DNA of 64,000 nucleotides from JBIYSM02 sp044759095 (GCF_044759095.2 NZ_JBIYSM020000016.1:16729-80728), one strand, 5' to 3'; positions 25,999 to 34,202 are shown, counted from the first letter of the stretch. The notes: generated from the sequence alone by a model not told the origin. Numbers and translations: made by a program.

Positions 25999-26409
25999 TT
26001 ATTGATTCGCGACAATCTTTTTGATAATCCGCACATCCGTCTCTAATTCGTGTAATTTCTCGACGACTTCATTCATCTTGAGGTCATTTTCCGTATTGAC
26101 TGCTACCTGCTCGTAAAGGACATCGAGCTTGCGATGGACGTCAACGAGTTCGGTTTTAATCTCCGAGATCTCAACTGAGAGGCCAGCAACGTCTTGTTGC
26201 AGTTCTGAGACGCTTTGTTTCAGTTCCGAGACGTCTTGTTTCAGTCCGGAAATCTCTTGCTGTAATTCAGCCTTTGTCTGTGCAATCTCCTGCCGAAGGT
26301 CCGTTTTTAGCGCATTCATATCCTGCCGAAGCTCGTCTCTGACCTTGCCAAGTTCTTCTTTCATGAATCCTTTTATATCCGTCAGCATCTCCTGGAGCCG
26401 TCTCTCCAT
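25999..26409 (-). CDS. Small coiled-coil protein
   Basis: A 136-residue protein from the ATG at 26409, preceded by GAGGAG with 8 nt spacing; an ATG two codons earlier is too close to the site. The sequence is almost all helix: 'MLTDIKGFMKEELGKVRDEL', then alternating 'ISGLKQDVSELKQSVSEL' and 'VEISEIKTELVDVHRKLDVL'. There is no signal peptide, membrane segment or known domain. Function unknown. It resembles in size and style the plus-strand coiled-coil gene at 21244; the two flank the large SLH gene. Confidence 0.78.
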   Translation of the reverse strand: MERRLQEMLTDIKGFMKEELGKVRDELRQDMNALKTDLRQEIAQTKAELQQEISGLKQDVSELKQSVSELQQDVAGLSVEISEIKTELVDVHRKLDVLYEQVAVNTENDLKMNEVVEKLHELETDVRIIKKIVANQ

Positions 26410-26470
26410 CGCCATCGCTCCTCTCAAATCCTTACAGAAAGTATAGCAACCGACAGAAAGCGCCCGCAAG

Positions 26471-26499
26471 AAAAAACGAGCCCCGGTTAACGGGACTCG
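26471..26499 (-). terminator. Terminator after tagO
   Basis: CGAGTCCCGTTAACCGGGGCTCG folds into a hairpin followed by TTTTTTC on the minus strand, 6 bp past the tagO stop. Confidence 0.85.
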
Positions 26500-26504
26500 C
26501 GTTC

Positions 26505-27611
26505 TTAGTGACTTCGTTTCGTTGCGTAGTACTTCACTTTCAGCCTGCGATAGGTATTGATCAGCGGACGGTGGCGGCGGCTGACGAGGCCGACCACTTC
26601 CGTGGCCATGTGGATGATGAACAGGAGTGCCGTGATGATGATCACCGTTGTCCAGAGTTCTTTGGTCTGGGACAGGACGATGGCCATCGATCCGAAGAAG
26701 ATGCTCATGCCGTAGATCACGAGCACCGTCGCCCGATGGGAAAGGCCCATGTTCAAAAGGCAGTGGTGCAGGTGTCCCTTGTCCGCACTGGAAATCGGCT
26801 TTCTGTTCACGATGCGGCGCACGATGGCGAAGAACGTGTCCCACAGCGGCACGCCCAGCGCGACGATCGGGATGATGAACGAGATGAACAGCGCTTCCTT
26901 AAAGCCCATAATGGACAGGGCAGCCAGGTTAAAGCCCAAAAAAAGCGAACCGGTATCCCCCATGAAGATGCGGGCCGGATGGAAGTTGAAATACAGGAAT
27001 CCCAGAATGGCGCCCAAGAGCACCATGCAGTAAATCGCCACCGCCGTGTTCTCAGGCTCCATCAACAGCGCCATCACTGCCATCGTTGCAGTGGCAATCG
27101 CCGACACGCCGGCAGACAAGCCGTCCAGGCCGTCAATCAGGTTAACGGAGTTGGTCACGCCTACGATCCAGAAAATCGTAATCGGCACGGCCAGCCAGAA
27201 CAGCCAGCCTTCTGTAAAATCAATGTATCCGTTGTAGGGAAGTTTCACAATCCCTACTTTCAAACCAAACGGGATGACGACAATGGAAGTAGCAACGAAC
27301 TGCCCCAAGAGCTTCCACTTGGGAGACAGCTGGAACTTGTCGTCGAGCATCCCCACCAGCATGATCATGGTTCCCCCGATAAAGATCCCGAGCATTTCCT
27401 TATGCGTGGAAAACGGGACAAACAGGAAAAACGCTGCCAGGTACCCCAGGTAGATGGCGAGGCCGCCCATGCGCGGCATAATCCGCGTATGGACCTTTCG
27501 CTGGTTGGGCGCATCCACTGCCCCGATCTTTTCGGCTAGTTTTTTTACATAGGGAGTAGCGATAAACGCTACGATCAGCGAAGTCAATAGCCCGAAGACT
27601 AGGTTAGACAT
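26505..27611 (-). CDS. tagO: Undecaprenyl-phosphate GlcNAc-1-phosphate transferase
   Basis: Transfers GlcNAc-1-P from UDP-GlcNAc to undecaprenyl phosphate, the first step of wall teichoic or secondary-wall polymer synthesis. The 368-residue protein has about 10-11 membrane helices and the conserved cytoplasmic motifs of the MraY/WecA family: 'GMLDDKFQLSPKWKL', 'NLIDGLDGLSAGVSAI', 'IFMGDTGSLFLGFN' and the histidine-rich 'DKGHLHHCLLNMGLSHR'. ATG start behind GGAG. It follows tagA, which uses its product after a ManNAc transfer; the two sit 28 bp apart. Confidence 0.92.
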   Translation of the reverse strand: MSNLVFGLLTSLIVAFIATPYVKKLAEKIGAVDAPNQRKVHTRIMPRMGGLAIYLGYLAAFFLFVPFSTHKEMLGIFIGGTMIMLVGMLDDKFQLSPKWKLLGQFVATSIVVIPFGLKVGIVKLPYNGYIDFTEGWLFWLAVPITIFWIVGVTNSVNLIDGLDGLSAGVSAIATATMAVMALLMEPENTAVAIYCMVLLGAILGFLYFNFHPARIFMGDTGSLFLGFNLAALSIMGFKEALFISFIIPIVALGVPLWDTFFAIVRRIVNRKPISSADKGHLHHCLLNMGLSHRATVLVIYGMSIFFGSMAIVLSQTKELWTTVIIITALLFIIHMATEVVGLVSRRHRPLINTYRRLKVKYYATKRSH

Positions 27612-27639
27612 CGGTTGTTTCTCCTCTCTACGGGTACGT

Positions 27640-28371
27640 CTAGGAACGGTTTCCCCACTTTTCCCACAAGACGGTAAAAACGAATCGCGGAATGGCCAGT
27701 TGGCGCTTCCAGCGAGAAGGCTGGGATAGCAAGCGGTACATCCACTCCAGGTGGAGTTTTTGCCACAATACCGGAGCTCGCTTCACCTTGCCGGCGATCA
27801 CGTCAAAGCTGCCCCCTACTCCCATCACTAAAGGAACCTGCAAGCGATCCCAGTAGGATGAAATCCACTCGTCCTGCTTGGGTGCACCCAATGCGACAAA
27901 CAGCAGATGGGGTTTCCGCTCGGCAATCTCTTGCGCCACCTTTTCTTCTTCGTTCTTTTGAAAGTACCCGTCTCGGTACCCTACGATGCGAGCACCCAAA
28001 AAGCGTTCCGCCAGCCTTTCAGCGGCCAGCCTGTTGACGTCCGGTGCTGCCCCTAACAGATATACGTTCCAGTGCTTGCGATCGGCTTCCCGCATTAACG
28101 CTTCCAACAGCTCGATTCCGGTCACACGCTCCCTGATCGGCTGGTTTGTCCATTTGGCTGCATACACGATCCCGATGCCGTCCGGGACCACGTAGGCTTG
28201 TTCCAAAATGGTTCGAAACGACTTATTTTCCCGTGCGACCATCACGATCTCCGGATTGGCGGTGACGACGTGCGTACGCTCTCCGCTTTGGATCCGCTCA
28301 ACCAGGTCGGCGACTGTTTCGTCAAAGCTGCGGGTGGAAAACGGCACACCCAAAATACTGGCGACCTTCAT
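27640..28371 (-). CDS. tagA: N-acetylmannosaminyltransferase (WecG/TagA/CpsF family)
   Basis: Adds ManNAc to undecaprenyl-PP-GlcNAc, completing the linkage-unit disaccharide. The protein is about 243 residues. Family markers are 'ILGVPFSTRSFDETV', 'VVTANPEIVMVAREN', 'VPDGIGIVYAAKW' (with the catalytic Asp), 'VYLLGAAPDV' and 'FVALGAPKQDEWI'. The start is ambiguous: a TTG at 28377 has AAGGTG 6 nt upstream and an ATG at 28371 lies two codons later; earlier ATGs lack a ribosome site. It lies just ahead of tagO. WecB (61954-63102) would supply UDP-ManNAc. Confidence 0.88.
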   Translation of the reverse strand: MKVASILGVPFSTRSFDETVADLVERIQSGERTHVVTANPEIVMVARENKSFRTILEQAYVVPDGIGIVYAAKWTNQPIRERVTGIELLEALMREADRKHWNVYLLGAAPDVNRLAAERLAERFLGARIVGYRDGYFQKNEEEKVAQEIAERKPHLLFVALGAPKQDEWISSYWDRLQVPLVMGVGGSFDVIAGKVKRAPVLWQKLHLEWMYRLLSQPSRWKRQLAIPRFVFTVLWEKWGNRS

Positions 28372-28454
28372 GGTCAACTCATTCACCTTCATTACCACAT
28401 TAGACGTGAAAACGCTAGGAAAAGTTGCACATTAGCCATTCTACCCCAAAAGAA

Positions 28455-28487
28455 AAGCACATACAAGAAAAAATCATGAATGTGCTT
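28455..28487 (-). terminator. Hairpin at the end of fabZ
   Basis: AAGCACAT and ATGTGCTT flank a 17-nt loop and are followed by TTCTTTT on the minus strand. The fabZ stop codon lies inside the loop. The loop is long, so termination strength is uncertain. Confidence 0.55.
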
Positions 28488-28932
28488 GTCCAGCTGCGAC
28501 CAGGGCGAACATCAACTCCCCTTCTGCCACAACCTTGTCATTTACTTTTGCTGTTCCGCGGCCTTTTCCTATGGAACCGCGCACACGGGTCATTTCCACT
28601 TCCAGCGTCAGCGTATCCCCCGGCTTCACCTGCTCCTTGAACCGAAACTGGTCGATTCCCGCGAAAAAGCCCAGCTTGCCCTTGTTTTCTTCCATGCTCA
28701 AAACCGCAACGGCCCCCACTTGTGCCAGCGCTTCCACGATCAGCACTCCCGGCATCACGGGGTACCCTGGGAAATGTCCCTGGAAAAACGGTTCATTCAC
28801 CGTGACGTTTTTGATGCCGACCGCACGTTTGCCGATCTCCAGGTCAATTATCCGGTCAACCAGCAAAAACGGATAGCGATGCGGGATCATTTCCTGGATT
28901 TGTGTAACGTCCAATTGGGTCTTCCCTTCCAT
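28474..28932 (-). CDS. fabZ: 3-hydroxyacyl-[acyl-carrier-protein] dehydratase
   Basis: Dehydrates beta-hydroxyacyl-ACP in fatty acid elongation. The 152-residue hot-dog-fold protein is standard length. The N-terminal 'QIQEMIPHRYPFLLVDRI' and the active-site segment 'FFQGHFPGYPVMPGVLIVEA' carry the catalytic His and Glu. ATG start. It lies alone between pgsA and tagA with its own likely terminator, matching the position of ywpB/fabZ in related Bacilli. Confidence 0.95.
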   Translation of the reverse strand: MEGKTQLDVTQIQEMIPHRYPFLLVDRIIDLEIGKRAVGIKNVTVNEPFFQGHFPGYPVMPGVLIVEALAQVGAVAVLSMEENKGKLGFFAGIDQFRFKEQVKPGDTLTLEVEMTRVRGSIGKGRGTAKVNDKVVAEGELMFALVAAGQAHS

Positions 28933-29050
28933 TCCAACCGCTCCATTTCCATCTTTTTATCGTTTTGCTCTATGCATGAAGGATGTGCAGCCAACTTAGA
29001 CTAAAGACAACTCCCTTTCCCTCCAAAGAGAGAACGGGGTTAACCATAAA

Positions 29051-29076
29051 GGAGCGCTTCCCTTATCGGAAGTGCT
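29051..29076. terminator. Hairpin between pgsA and fabZ
   Basis: GAGCACTTCCGATAAGGGAAGCGCTC on the minus strand forms a stem of about 10 bp with one mismatch. It has a modest T-run on either side and probably ends the pgsA transcript. Confidence 0.6.
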
Positions 29077-29096
29077 CTTTTCCCCCTCTGCCTCTA

Positions 29097-29615
29097 TTAT
29101 GGCACGCGGTTCAACAAACGAAACTTCACGAGATAGATCGCACTGGTCACAAACGAAAACAGGATGGCGCTCCACAAAATGATCTCGCCGTACGGATATC
29201 GAAACATCACCAGCGGAAACGCAATGTAAAACAGTACGGTCGTCAACTTTCCGAACGTATTCGCAGGCACTGTCTTTTTTCCGCGAAAGTGAAAAAAAGC
29301 GGATGCAACAATCATCCCCAGATCACGGGCAAAGAAAAACAGGGCGGCCCACACACTGATCCGCTCTGTCAAAAACAATGAGGCAATCACCGCCATCATC
29401 ATCAGCTTATCTGCCAGTGGATCCATCATTGTCCCGAACGTGGTTACAAGCTTGTACTTTCGCGCGATGTATCCGTCCACGATGTCCGTTATTCCCGCCA
29501 CTATGAGAACCAGGAGGGCAATCTCAACATGATAGGGAAACGGCGAGAAAAAGATGTACAGGTATAAAGGGATGAGTACCATGCGAAAAACGGTAAGCGC
29601 ATTTGGAATATTCAC
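29097..29615 (-). CDS. pgsA: CDP-alcohol phosphatidyltransferase (PgsA-like)
   Basis: A 172-residue membrane enzyme starting at GTG with GGAGGGAG upstream. It has the CDP-alcohol motif D-x2-D-G-x2-A-R-x8-G-x3-D-x3-D, seen as 'DIVDGYIARKYKLVTTFG' then 'TMMDPLADK', and five or six membrane helices. The opening 'NIPNALTVFRMVLIPLYLYI' is typical of phosphatidylglycerophosphate synthases, which condense CDP-diacylglycerol with glycerol-3-phosphate. A genome may carry several paralogues, and this one is not beside recA/cinA as in many Bacilli, so a related CDP-alcohol transferase role is possible. Confidence 0.8.
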   Translation of the reverse strand: MNIPNALTVFRMVLIPLYLYIFFSPFPYHVEIALLVLIVAGITDIVDGYIARKYKLVTTFGTMMDPLADKLMMMAVIASLFLTERISVWAALFFFARDLGMIVASAFFHFRGKKTVPANTFGKLTTVLFYIAFPLVMFRYPYGEIILWSAILFSFVTSAIYLVKFRLLNRVP

Positions 29616-29766
29616 GGATACTCCCTCCGTAAAAGCCCGGCCAGCGGCACGCGGACCTTCCAGTTTATCAAACCTTCGACGCTCCCTTATTGAATCACTT
29701 TTCCATTATACTCTGTGGACAAAGCCGACAACAAGTCCCGCGCAAACAAGTCCTGCACAACAGTGA

Positions 29767-29794
29767 AGCCCCAAACCACATTCCGTTTGGGGCT
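29767..29794 (-). terminator. Hairpin after the EpuA-like gene
   Basis: A perfect 10-bp stem, AGCCCCAAAC / GTTTGGGGCT, with an 8-nt loop. The T-run downstream on the minus strand is weak (TTCACTGTT). Confidence 0.6.
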
Positions 29795-29810
29795 GATGCC
29801 GCTTCTTGCT

Positions 29811-30059
29811 TCAGGTTCCTGCAAAAATCAGGTCGTACATGTGCTTGTACGTATTCCAGTCAAACACTTCGGAGACCGGCCTTTTTCCCATGACACTGTA
29901 GCCGATCAGCAAGCCGACTACCAGCGAGAAAAACAGCAGAAGCGGAACCAGCAAAGCCTTTGAGGCCAATGCCAGCCACTTCCTGTTTCGTTTGCTCTGT
30001 TCTCTCTCCGCTTCCTGCAGGTCGTGCACAAAGCGTTGTCCCTTCACTTGATCCATCAT
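29811..30059 (-). CDS. EpuA-like single-pass membrane protein (often labelled RNA polymerase subunit beta)
   Basis: An 82-residue protein from the ATG at 30059, chosen because GGAGG lies 6 nt before it. It has a basic, glutamine-rich N-terminal part, one membrane helix (LVPLLLFFSLVVGLLIGYSV) and the family ending 'GKRPVSEVFDWNTYKHMYDL'. This is the small EpuA/PF11772 family found next to flhP and mbl in Bacilli and often mislabelled as an RNA polymerase beta subunit. Its function is unknown to me. It overlaps no other gene and ends the mbl-flhO-flhP run. Confidence 0.75.
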   Translation of the reverse strand: MMDQVKGQRFVHDLQEAEREQSKRNRKWLALASKALLVPLLLFFSLVVGLLIGYSVMGKRPVSEVFDWNTYKHMYDLIFAGT

Positions 30060-30087
30060 GCTTGTCCTCCGGCCTTTTACCAACAGA

Positions 30088-30894
30088 TTAACGGCTTCGC
30101 AGCGAATTGGCAACCCCCATCATCTGATCGGTGATGCCGATGGCGCGGGAGTTCAGCTGGAAAGCCCGCTGGGTGTTGATCAGCTGTGCCATTTCCTGTT
30201 GGAGATCGACGTTGGACGCCTCCAAAGCTCCCTGACGAATGGTGGCAGCTGACAAGGCAAAGTTCGTTACAGGTTGGCCGGGCGTAAGTAAAAATTCATT
30301 TTCGCCGACCTGCCGGTACTGATCAGGATTGTCCACCTTCCAGACGGCAATGCGGGCAATTTCTTCTCCGTCATTCAACACGCGGCCTTCCGGCGTGATC
30401 TTCAGCTCTCCCGGATTGTCCATCAGGATGGGAACACCGCTTTCATCCACCAGATAATCGCCGTTGGCTGTCGTCAAGGCATATTGGTTGTACTCAGGGG
30501 ATTGCTTGATCTGAAACCCCCCGTTGCGCGTCAGACGAATTTCTTCCCGCAGTTCGTTGGTGTCCGGGTCCCGGGTTAAACGGCTGACACCAAAGAACCC
30601 TTCTCCTTCAATCATCAGGTCGGTCGGGATCTCGGTTATTTTGGCGCTGCCCTGGGACAAATCCAGTTTGGTCATCCCGAGCCGCACTCCGCTGCCAATC
30701 CGCAGTCCGGGCGGCGATGTGCGCTGCCTGTCTTCAGCCGGCTGTTCGTTCATGGAATCAAACAGCAGCTCGGAAAACGACGCGGTACGGCGCTTGAAGC
30801 CGACCGTATCCAGGTTTGCCAGGTTGTTTGCGGTTGTGTCAAGCGCCTGCTGAACGCTGCGGAGCGCTGCGCTGGAGATATTGAGTGACTGCAT
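30088..30894 (-). CDS. flhP: Flagellar hook-basal body (rod) protein FlhP
   Basis: A 268-residue FlgG-like rod protein. The N-terminal 'SSAALRSVQQALDTTANNLA' with 'NLDTVGFKRR' and the C-terminal 'QEMAQLINTQRAFQLNSRAI' are the conserved helical ends that pair in the rod; a beta domain lies between. It follows flhO by 17 bp with ATG start behind GGAGG. In B. subtilis FlhO and FlhP build the distal rod. It is encoded away from the main flagellar cluster, downstream of mbl, as in Bacillus. Confidence 0.9.
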   Translation of the reverse strand: MQSLNISSAALRSVQQALDTTANNLANLDTVGFKRRTASFSELLFDSMNEQPAEDRQRTSPPGLRIGSGVRLGMTKLDLSQGSAKITEIPTDLMIEGEGFFGVSRLTRDPDTNELREEIRLTRNGGFQIKQSPEYNQYALTTANGDYLVDESGVPILMDNPGELKITPEGRVLNDGEEIARIAVWKVDNPDQYRQVGENEFLLTPGQPVTNFALSAATIRQGALEASNVDLQQEMAQLINTQRAFQLNSRAIGITDQMMGVANSLRSR

Positions 30895-30911
30895 CGATGC
30901 TTCCTCCTATC

Positions 30912-31802
30912 TTACCCGTTTACCCGGCCGATCTCATTGACAGCCTTGTCCATCGTGCCGTCCAGTGTCGTGATCACCCGCTGGTTGGCTTCATAAGCGC
31001 GCAATACCGTCATCATGTCGGTCATGGTTTGGGCGGCATCCACATTGGCGCGCTCAATCCAGCCCTGCTTCAATCCGTAAAAGCCGCTGTCCGCAGCCTC
31101 GACGTTGGCGGGCTGACCTTCTCCCTGCCAGCGATAGACGTTTTGGCCTTCCCGCACCAGCTGGCTCGGGTTTGCCACTGCTTTTAACCCGAGCTTATAA
31201 AACTGCTCGCCGTTGGTCGGGTCGGTATAGCTAAGTTCACCCGTGGAACTGATATGTAGATTCTGTCCTGCCGTTTGGACGTTGATCGCCGCATTTTGTT
31301 CATCCAGCACGTAGTAGCCGTCCGATGTGACGAGATACCCGTCCGGGTTCACGCTCCAGTTGCCGTTGCGGGTATAGCGGATTTGCTCCGGTGCGGCAAC
31401 CGGCTGTTGCTGCGGATTCTCCAGCCTGGCTACGCTGAAAAACAGACGGCGCTCGTTTCCGTCCTGATCCGGCTGCAGGTTGTCGAGGAGGGCGACATCG
31501 TACGGATTGTTCGACTCGGCGATGTCCCCTTGCCGGAAGTTTGGCAATGCCTCAGACATGTACACGCCCGTATGCAGGCGTCCAATTGCAACAGGTTGTC
31601 CGGTCATGTTGGGAAGGCCCTGGATATCCGGTCCCTCCTTGTCCCGGATGCGCGAAATAAGCTGCTCCGGAAACGCGCGCATCACGCCCTCGTCCTGTTT
31701 GTAACCCGGCGTGTTGATATTGGCGATGTTGTTGGCTAACGTCTCCTGTTTTCGCTGCAGGGCAAACATCCCGGATGCGGCCGTATACAAGCCTCTGATC
31801 AA
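30912..31802 (-). CDS. flhO: Flagellar hook-basal body (rod) protein FlhO
   Basis: A 296-residue FlgG/FlgF-like protein starting at a TTG with GGGGGGAG upstream. The N-terminal rod motif is 'MIRGLYTAASGMFALQRKQE' with 'ANINTPGYKQ', and the C-terminal 'TMTDMMTVLRAYEANQRVI' is the matching helix. The central 'YTRNGNWSVNPDGYLVTSDG' is a family signature. It is secreted by the flagellar export apparatus to form part of the rod with FlhP. It directly follows mbl (13 bp), so it is probably co-transcribed. Confidence 0.9.
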   Translation of the reverse strand: MIRGLYTAASGMFALQRKQETLANNIANINTPGYKQDEGVMRAFPEQLISRIRDKEGPDIQGLPNMTGQPVAIGRLHTGVYMSEALPNFRQGDIAESNNPYDVALLDNLQPDQDGNERRLFFSVARLENPQQQPVAAPEQIRYTRNGNWSVNPDGYLVTSDGYYVLDEQNAAINVQTAGQNLHISSTGELSYTDPTNGEQFYKLGLKAVANPSQLVREGQNVYRWQGEGQPANVEAADSGFYGLKQGWIERANVDAAQTMTDMMTVLRAYEANQRVITTLDGTMDKAVNEIGRVNG

Positions 31803-31815
31803 GCGATTCTCCCCC

Positions 31816-32826
31816 CTAAAAAAGCTTCTTCTTCCGATAGGCCGGCACCTTGTCCAGATATTCCAGCATCATGCCCGTTCCTTTTGCGACGCACATCATC
31901 GGGTCTTCCGCTATCAGAACGGGAACCTTCAGTTCGTCGGCAAGCAGTTGGTCCAGTCCGTGCAGCAACGCACCGCCGCCTGTCACCGAAACCCCTTTAT
32001 CAATAATATCGGCAGAAAGCTCCGGAGGTGTTCGTTCCAAAACAGATTTGGAGGCTTGTACAATGGCGCTCACCGACTCAGCCAGGGCTTCCTGGACTTC
32101 ATGGGAGTAAATCGTGATGGTTTGAGGCAAACCCGTCACCATGTCTCTTCCGCGAATGTCCATCTCGTCCTGGCGTCCGCCGGATACCGTACCGATTTGT
32201 ACTTTGATGTCCTCAGCCGTACGCTCTCCGATCAGCAATTTGTATTTATTTTTTATGTAACGCATTATAGCCAGATCAAATGTGTCACCCGCTACTTTGA
32301 TGGAGGAGGACGTTACGATGTCTCCCATCGAAAGAACCGCCACATCGGTCGTACCGCCGCCGATGTCCACCACCATGTTGCCGGAAGGCTGGAAAATATC
32401 CATGCCTGCGCCTACGGCCGCGATCTTCGGCTCCTCTTCGATATAAACCTCGCGAGCGCCGCCGCTTCGTTCCGCCGCTTCGCGGATGGCTTTTTGCTCG
32501 ACGGACGTGATGTTCGTCGGGCAGCAAATGAGGATTCGCGGGCGAGCGAACAGGCTTTTTCCCCCGATTTTGGCCAAAAAGTGTTTCAACATGGCTTCGG
32601 TAATTTCGAAATCTGCGATGACCCCGTCTCGCAAAGGTCGGATGGCGACGATGTTGCCCGGAGTACGCCCCACCATGCGGCGTGCTTCGTTTCCGACGGC
32701 CAGAACTTTTTTGGTTTGGTTGTCGATTGCAACGACGGATGGTTCATCCAGAACAATTCCCTTGCCTCTTACATAAATGAGTACGTTGGCCGTCCCCAAA
32801 TCGATTCCGATGTCTTTGCTAAACAT
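31816..32826 (-). CDS. mbl: Rod-shape-determining actin homologue Mbl
   Basis: A 336-residue MreB-family protein that polymerises under the membrane and guides lateral wall synthesis. The nucleotide-binding motifs are clear: 'DIGIDLGTANVLIYVRGKGI' (phosphate 1), 'VVDIGGGTTDVAVLSMGDIV' (phosphate 2) and 'GGGALLHGLDQLLADELK' (adenosine). 'MFSKDIGIDLGTANVLIYV' and the position next to spoIIID and flhO point to Mbl and not MreB or MreBH. ATG start behind AGGACC; standard length. Confidence 0.92.
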   Translation of the reverse strand: MFSKDIGIDLGTANVLIYVRGKGIVLDEPSVVAIDNQTKKVLAVGNEARRMVGRTPGNIVAIRPLRDGVIADFEITEAMLKHFLAKIGGKSLFARPRILICCPTNITSVEQKAIREAAERSGGAREVYIEEEPKIAAVGAGMDIFQPSGNMVVDIGGGTTDVAVLSMGDIVTSSSIKVAGDTFDLAIMRYIKNKYKLLIGERTAEDIKVQIGTVSGGRQDEMDIRGRDMVTGLPQTITIYSHEVQEALAESVSAIVQASKSVLERTPPELSADIIDKGVSVTGGGALLHGLDQLLADELKVPVLIAEDPMMCVAKGTGMMLEYLDKVPAYRKKKLF

Positions 32827-32907
32827 GAAAGGTCCTCCCTGTCCAGATACATTCCTCCTATTATCATAGGCCGTTATTCGTGAGAGGACAAGGAAATTCT
32901 TTTAACT

Positions 32908-33192
32908 TTATACGCTTTCTTCCTGTTCTACCCGAACTTTCTTGCTCCTCCGCTTGTATTTGATCTTGGTCGCTTCTCCCCCCCGCAGATGTCTGATCGC
33001 TTTGTGGTACTCGAGAATCTCCTTTACCTGGTTCGCCAGCTCCGGATTTATCTCAGGCAGTCGTTCCGTCAAATCCTTGTGCACAGTACTTTTCGAAACA
33101 CCGAACTCTTTGGCGATCATGCGAACCGTATTTCGCGTCTCCACAATATATCTGCCAATCTTTATGGTTCGCTCTTTGATGTAATCGTGCAC
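32908..33192 (-). CDS. spoIIID: Mother-cell sporulation regulator SpoIIID
   Basis: A 94-residue DNA-binding protein, almost identical in layout to B. subtilis SpoIIID. The helix-turn-helix is 'TVRMIAKEFGVSKSTVHKDL', followed by a second helix and the basic tail 'KIKYKRRSKK' that also contacts DNA. It switches mother-cell genes during sporulation. Start is GTG behind GGGAGG. A SigE-like promoter (33228-33256) fits known control by SigE. Confidence 0.96.
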   Translation of the reverse strand: MHDYIKERTIKIGRYIVETRNTVRMIAKEFGVSKSTVHKDLTERLPEINPELANQVKEILEYHKAIRHLRGGEATKIKYKRRSKKVRVEQEESV

Positions 33193-33206
33193 GTCACTCG
33201 CCTCCC

Positions 33207-33228
33207 TGTATCAAAATTGTCTGATACA
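33207..33228 (-). other. Inverted repeat in the spoIIID leader
   Basis: TGTATC and GATACA are separated by 10 bp between the SigE-like promoter and the start codon. It could be an operator, but the spacing is also compatible with chance. Confidence 0.35.
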
Positions 33229-33256
33229 ATATATGGGTGGGCGCGGACACATATTC
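33228..33256 (-). promoter_or_regulatory. SigE-like promoter of spoIIID
   Basis: GAATATG (33250-33256) and CATATATT (33228-33235) with 14 bp between them on the minus strand fit the SigE pattern (KMATATT, about 14 bp, CATACAHT) with a few mismatches. Confidence 0.5.
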
Positions 33257-33337
33257 TACGTTTCCAAGCCTGACAAGCCAGCAAGACCACATCTTTTTTA
33301 CACAGCGTGTACACATCCCCGATCCGGCTGGAGAAAT

Positions 33338-33428
33338 CGCTGCGCCGGGCGGGGCCCCAAACCCTAAGAAAACCCACCCGGCATGAGCTAACGCTTCGCC
33401 GGGCGGGGCCCCAAACCCGAAAAAAACC
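33338..33428. repeat. Dispersed GC-rich palindromic repeat, copy A (double)
   Basis: Two direct copies of CGCCGGGCGGGGCCCCAAAC (33343-33362 and 33397-33416) flank the core 'ACCCGGCATGAGCTAACGC'. CCCGGC and GCCGGG pair across the core. Related copies lie at 35421-35461, 49341-49392 and 63842-63910, all intergenic. Confidence 0.8.
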
Positions 33429-33463
33429 TGCAGAGTTTGCTCTGCAGGCTTCGTTTTTTTGGC
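33426..33463. terminator. Terminator after spoIIQ
   Basis: A perfect CCTGCAGAG / CTCTGCAGG stem with T-runs on both sides (TTTTTTT on the minus strand). It ends the spoIIQ transcript and abuts repeat copy A. Confidence 0.85.
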
Positions 33464-33467
33464 GAAA

Positions 33468-34202
33468 TTACTGGGTTTTTGCTTCGGATTGAAGCAGATA
33501 CTGTTCCGGATTTACGGAGTTGCCGTCGACGCGAACTTCGAAGTGGAGGTGTACGCCGGCGTCCTTCTCAAAGACGTTGCGGCCGGCTGTTCCCAGCACT
33601 TGGCCCTGCGTAACTTCGTCGCCGGGTTTCACAAGCACCTTTTCCAGGCTTTGGTAAACCGTGACCATCTTGTCGGCGTGCTCAATTTCCACTTGATTGC
33701 CGACCAGCGGATCGTTTTCCACCTTTACCACTTTTCCGGCGAGAGCGGCTGCGACATCAAAGCCCTTTCCGTCCGTGGAGACGAGGTCGATACCGGTATG
33801 CGGAATAAATCGGTCTTCAAACTTGACCAGTGCGGCTTCCTGTTCTTCCTTCGACTGTTGATCGTCGAAGAAGCTCATTCCCAGTTCGTAGGTCACGCCT
33901 TTGGCTACAGGCCAGGCGAGCGGCTGAGTGGTGTTGACCGGTACGGCATCCTCGGACTCCAGATCAGATGCAGGGTTGCTTGTGCCCTCTTGCGGCGTGG
34001 TAACCGATACACCGTTGGTCAGATTGCTTTTGTCGATCACGGAATCGGTCATGCTGCCCTGGTACCACATCACAAAAGCGAGAATGATTGCCGCGGTGCC
34101 GATGTAGATTGCCGGAAACGCCCACTTCTTGCCCAAAAAGTTTTTCCAACTGCTAGACTTCTTGAATGGAATCGGTTGATTTTGATTTTTTTGATCTTCC
34201 AT
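33468..34202 (-). CDS. spoIIQ: Stage II sporulation protein Q (LytM/M23 domain)
   Basis: Forespore membrane protein of the channel that joins forespore and mother cell during engulfment. About 244 residues: a cytoplasmic basic N-terminus, one membrane helix (FPAIYIGTAAIILAFVMWYQ), a spacer and an M23/LytM domain from about residue 125. The metal ligands look complete: 'PHTGID' (H-x3-D) and 'VHLHFE' (H-x-H). B. subtilis SpoIIQ is reported to lack one ligand, so this copy may be enzymatically active. I use the ATG at 34202 because the SigF-like promoter just upstream would leave the earlier ATG (34211) without a ribosome site. Confidence 0.88.
   Translation of the reverse strand: MEDQKNQNQPIPFKKSSSWKNFLGKKWAFPAIYIGTAAIILAFVMWYQGSMTDSVIDKSNLTNGVSVTTPQEGTSNPASDLESEDAVPVNTTQPLAWPVAKGVTYELGMSFFDDQQSKEEQEAALVKFEDRFIPHTGIDLVSTDGKGFDVAAALAGKVVKVENDPLVGNQVEIEHADKMVTVYQSLEKVLVKPGDEVTQGQVLGTAGRNVFEKDAGVHLHFEVRVDGNSVNPEQYLLQSEAKTQ

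Noticed and set aside
26410..26844. N-terminal extension of the small coiled-coil gene into tagO
   Set aside because: The extra residues are the antisense-like shadow of tagO's 3' end, His/Pro/Arg-rich, and a good ribosome site sits before the ATG at 26409.
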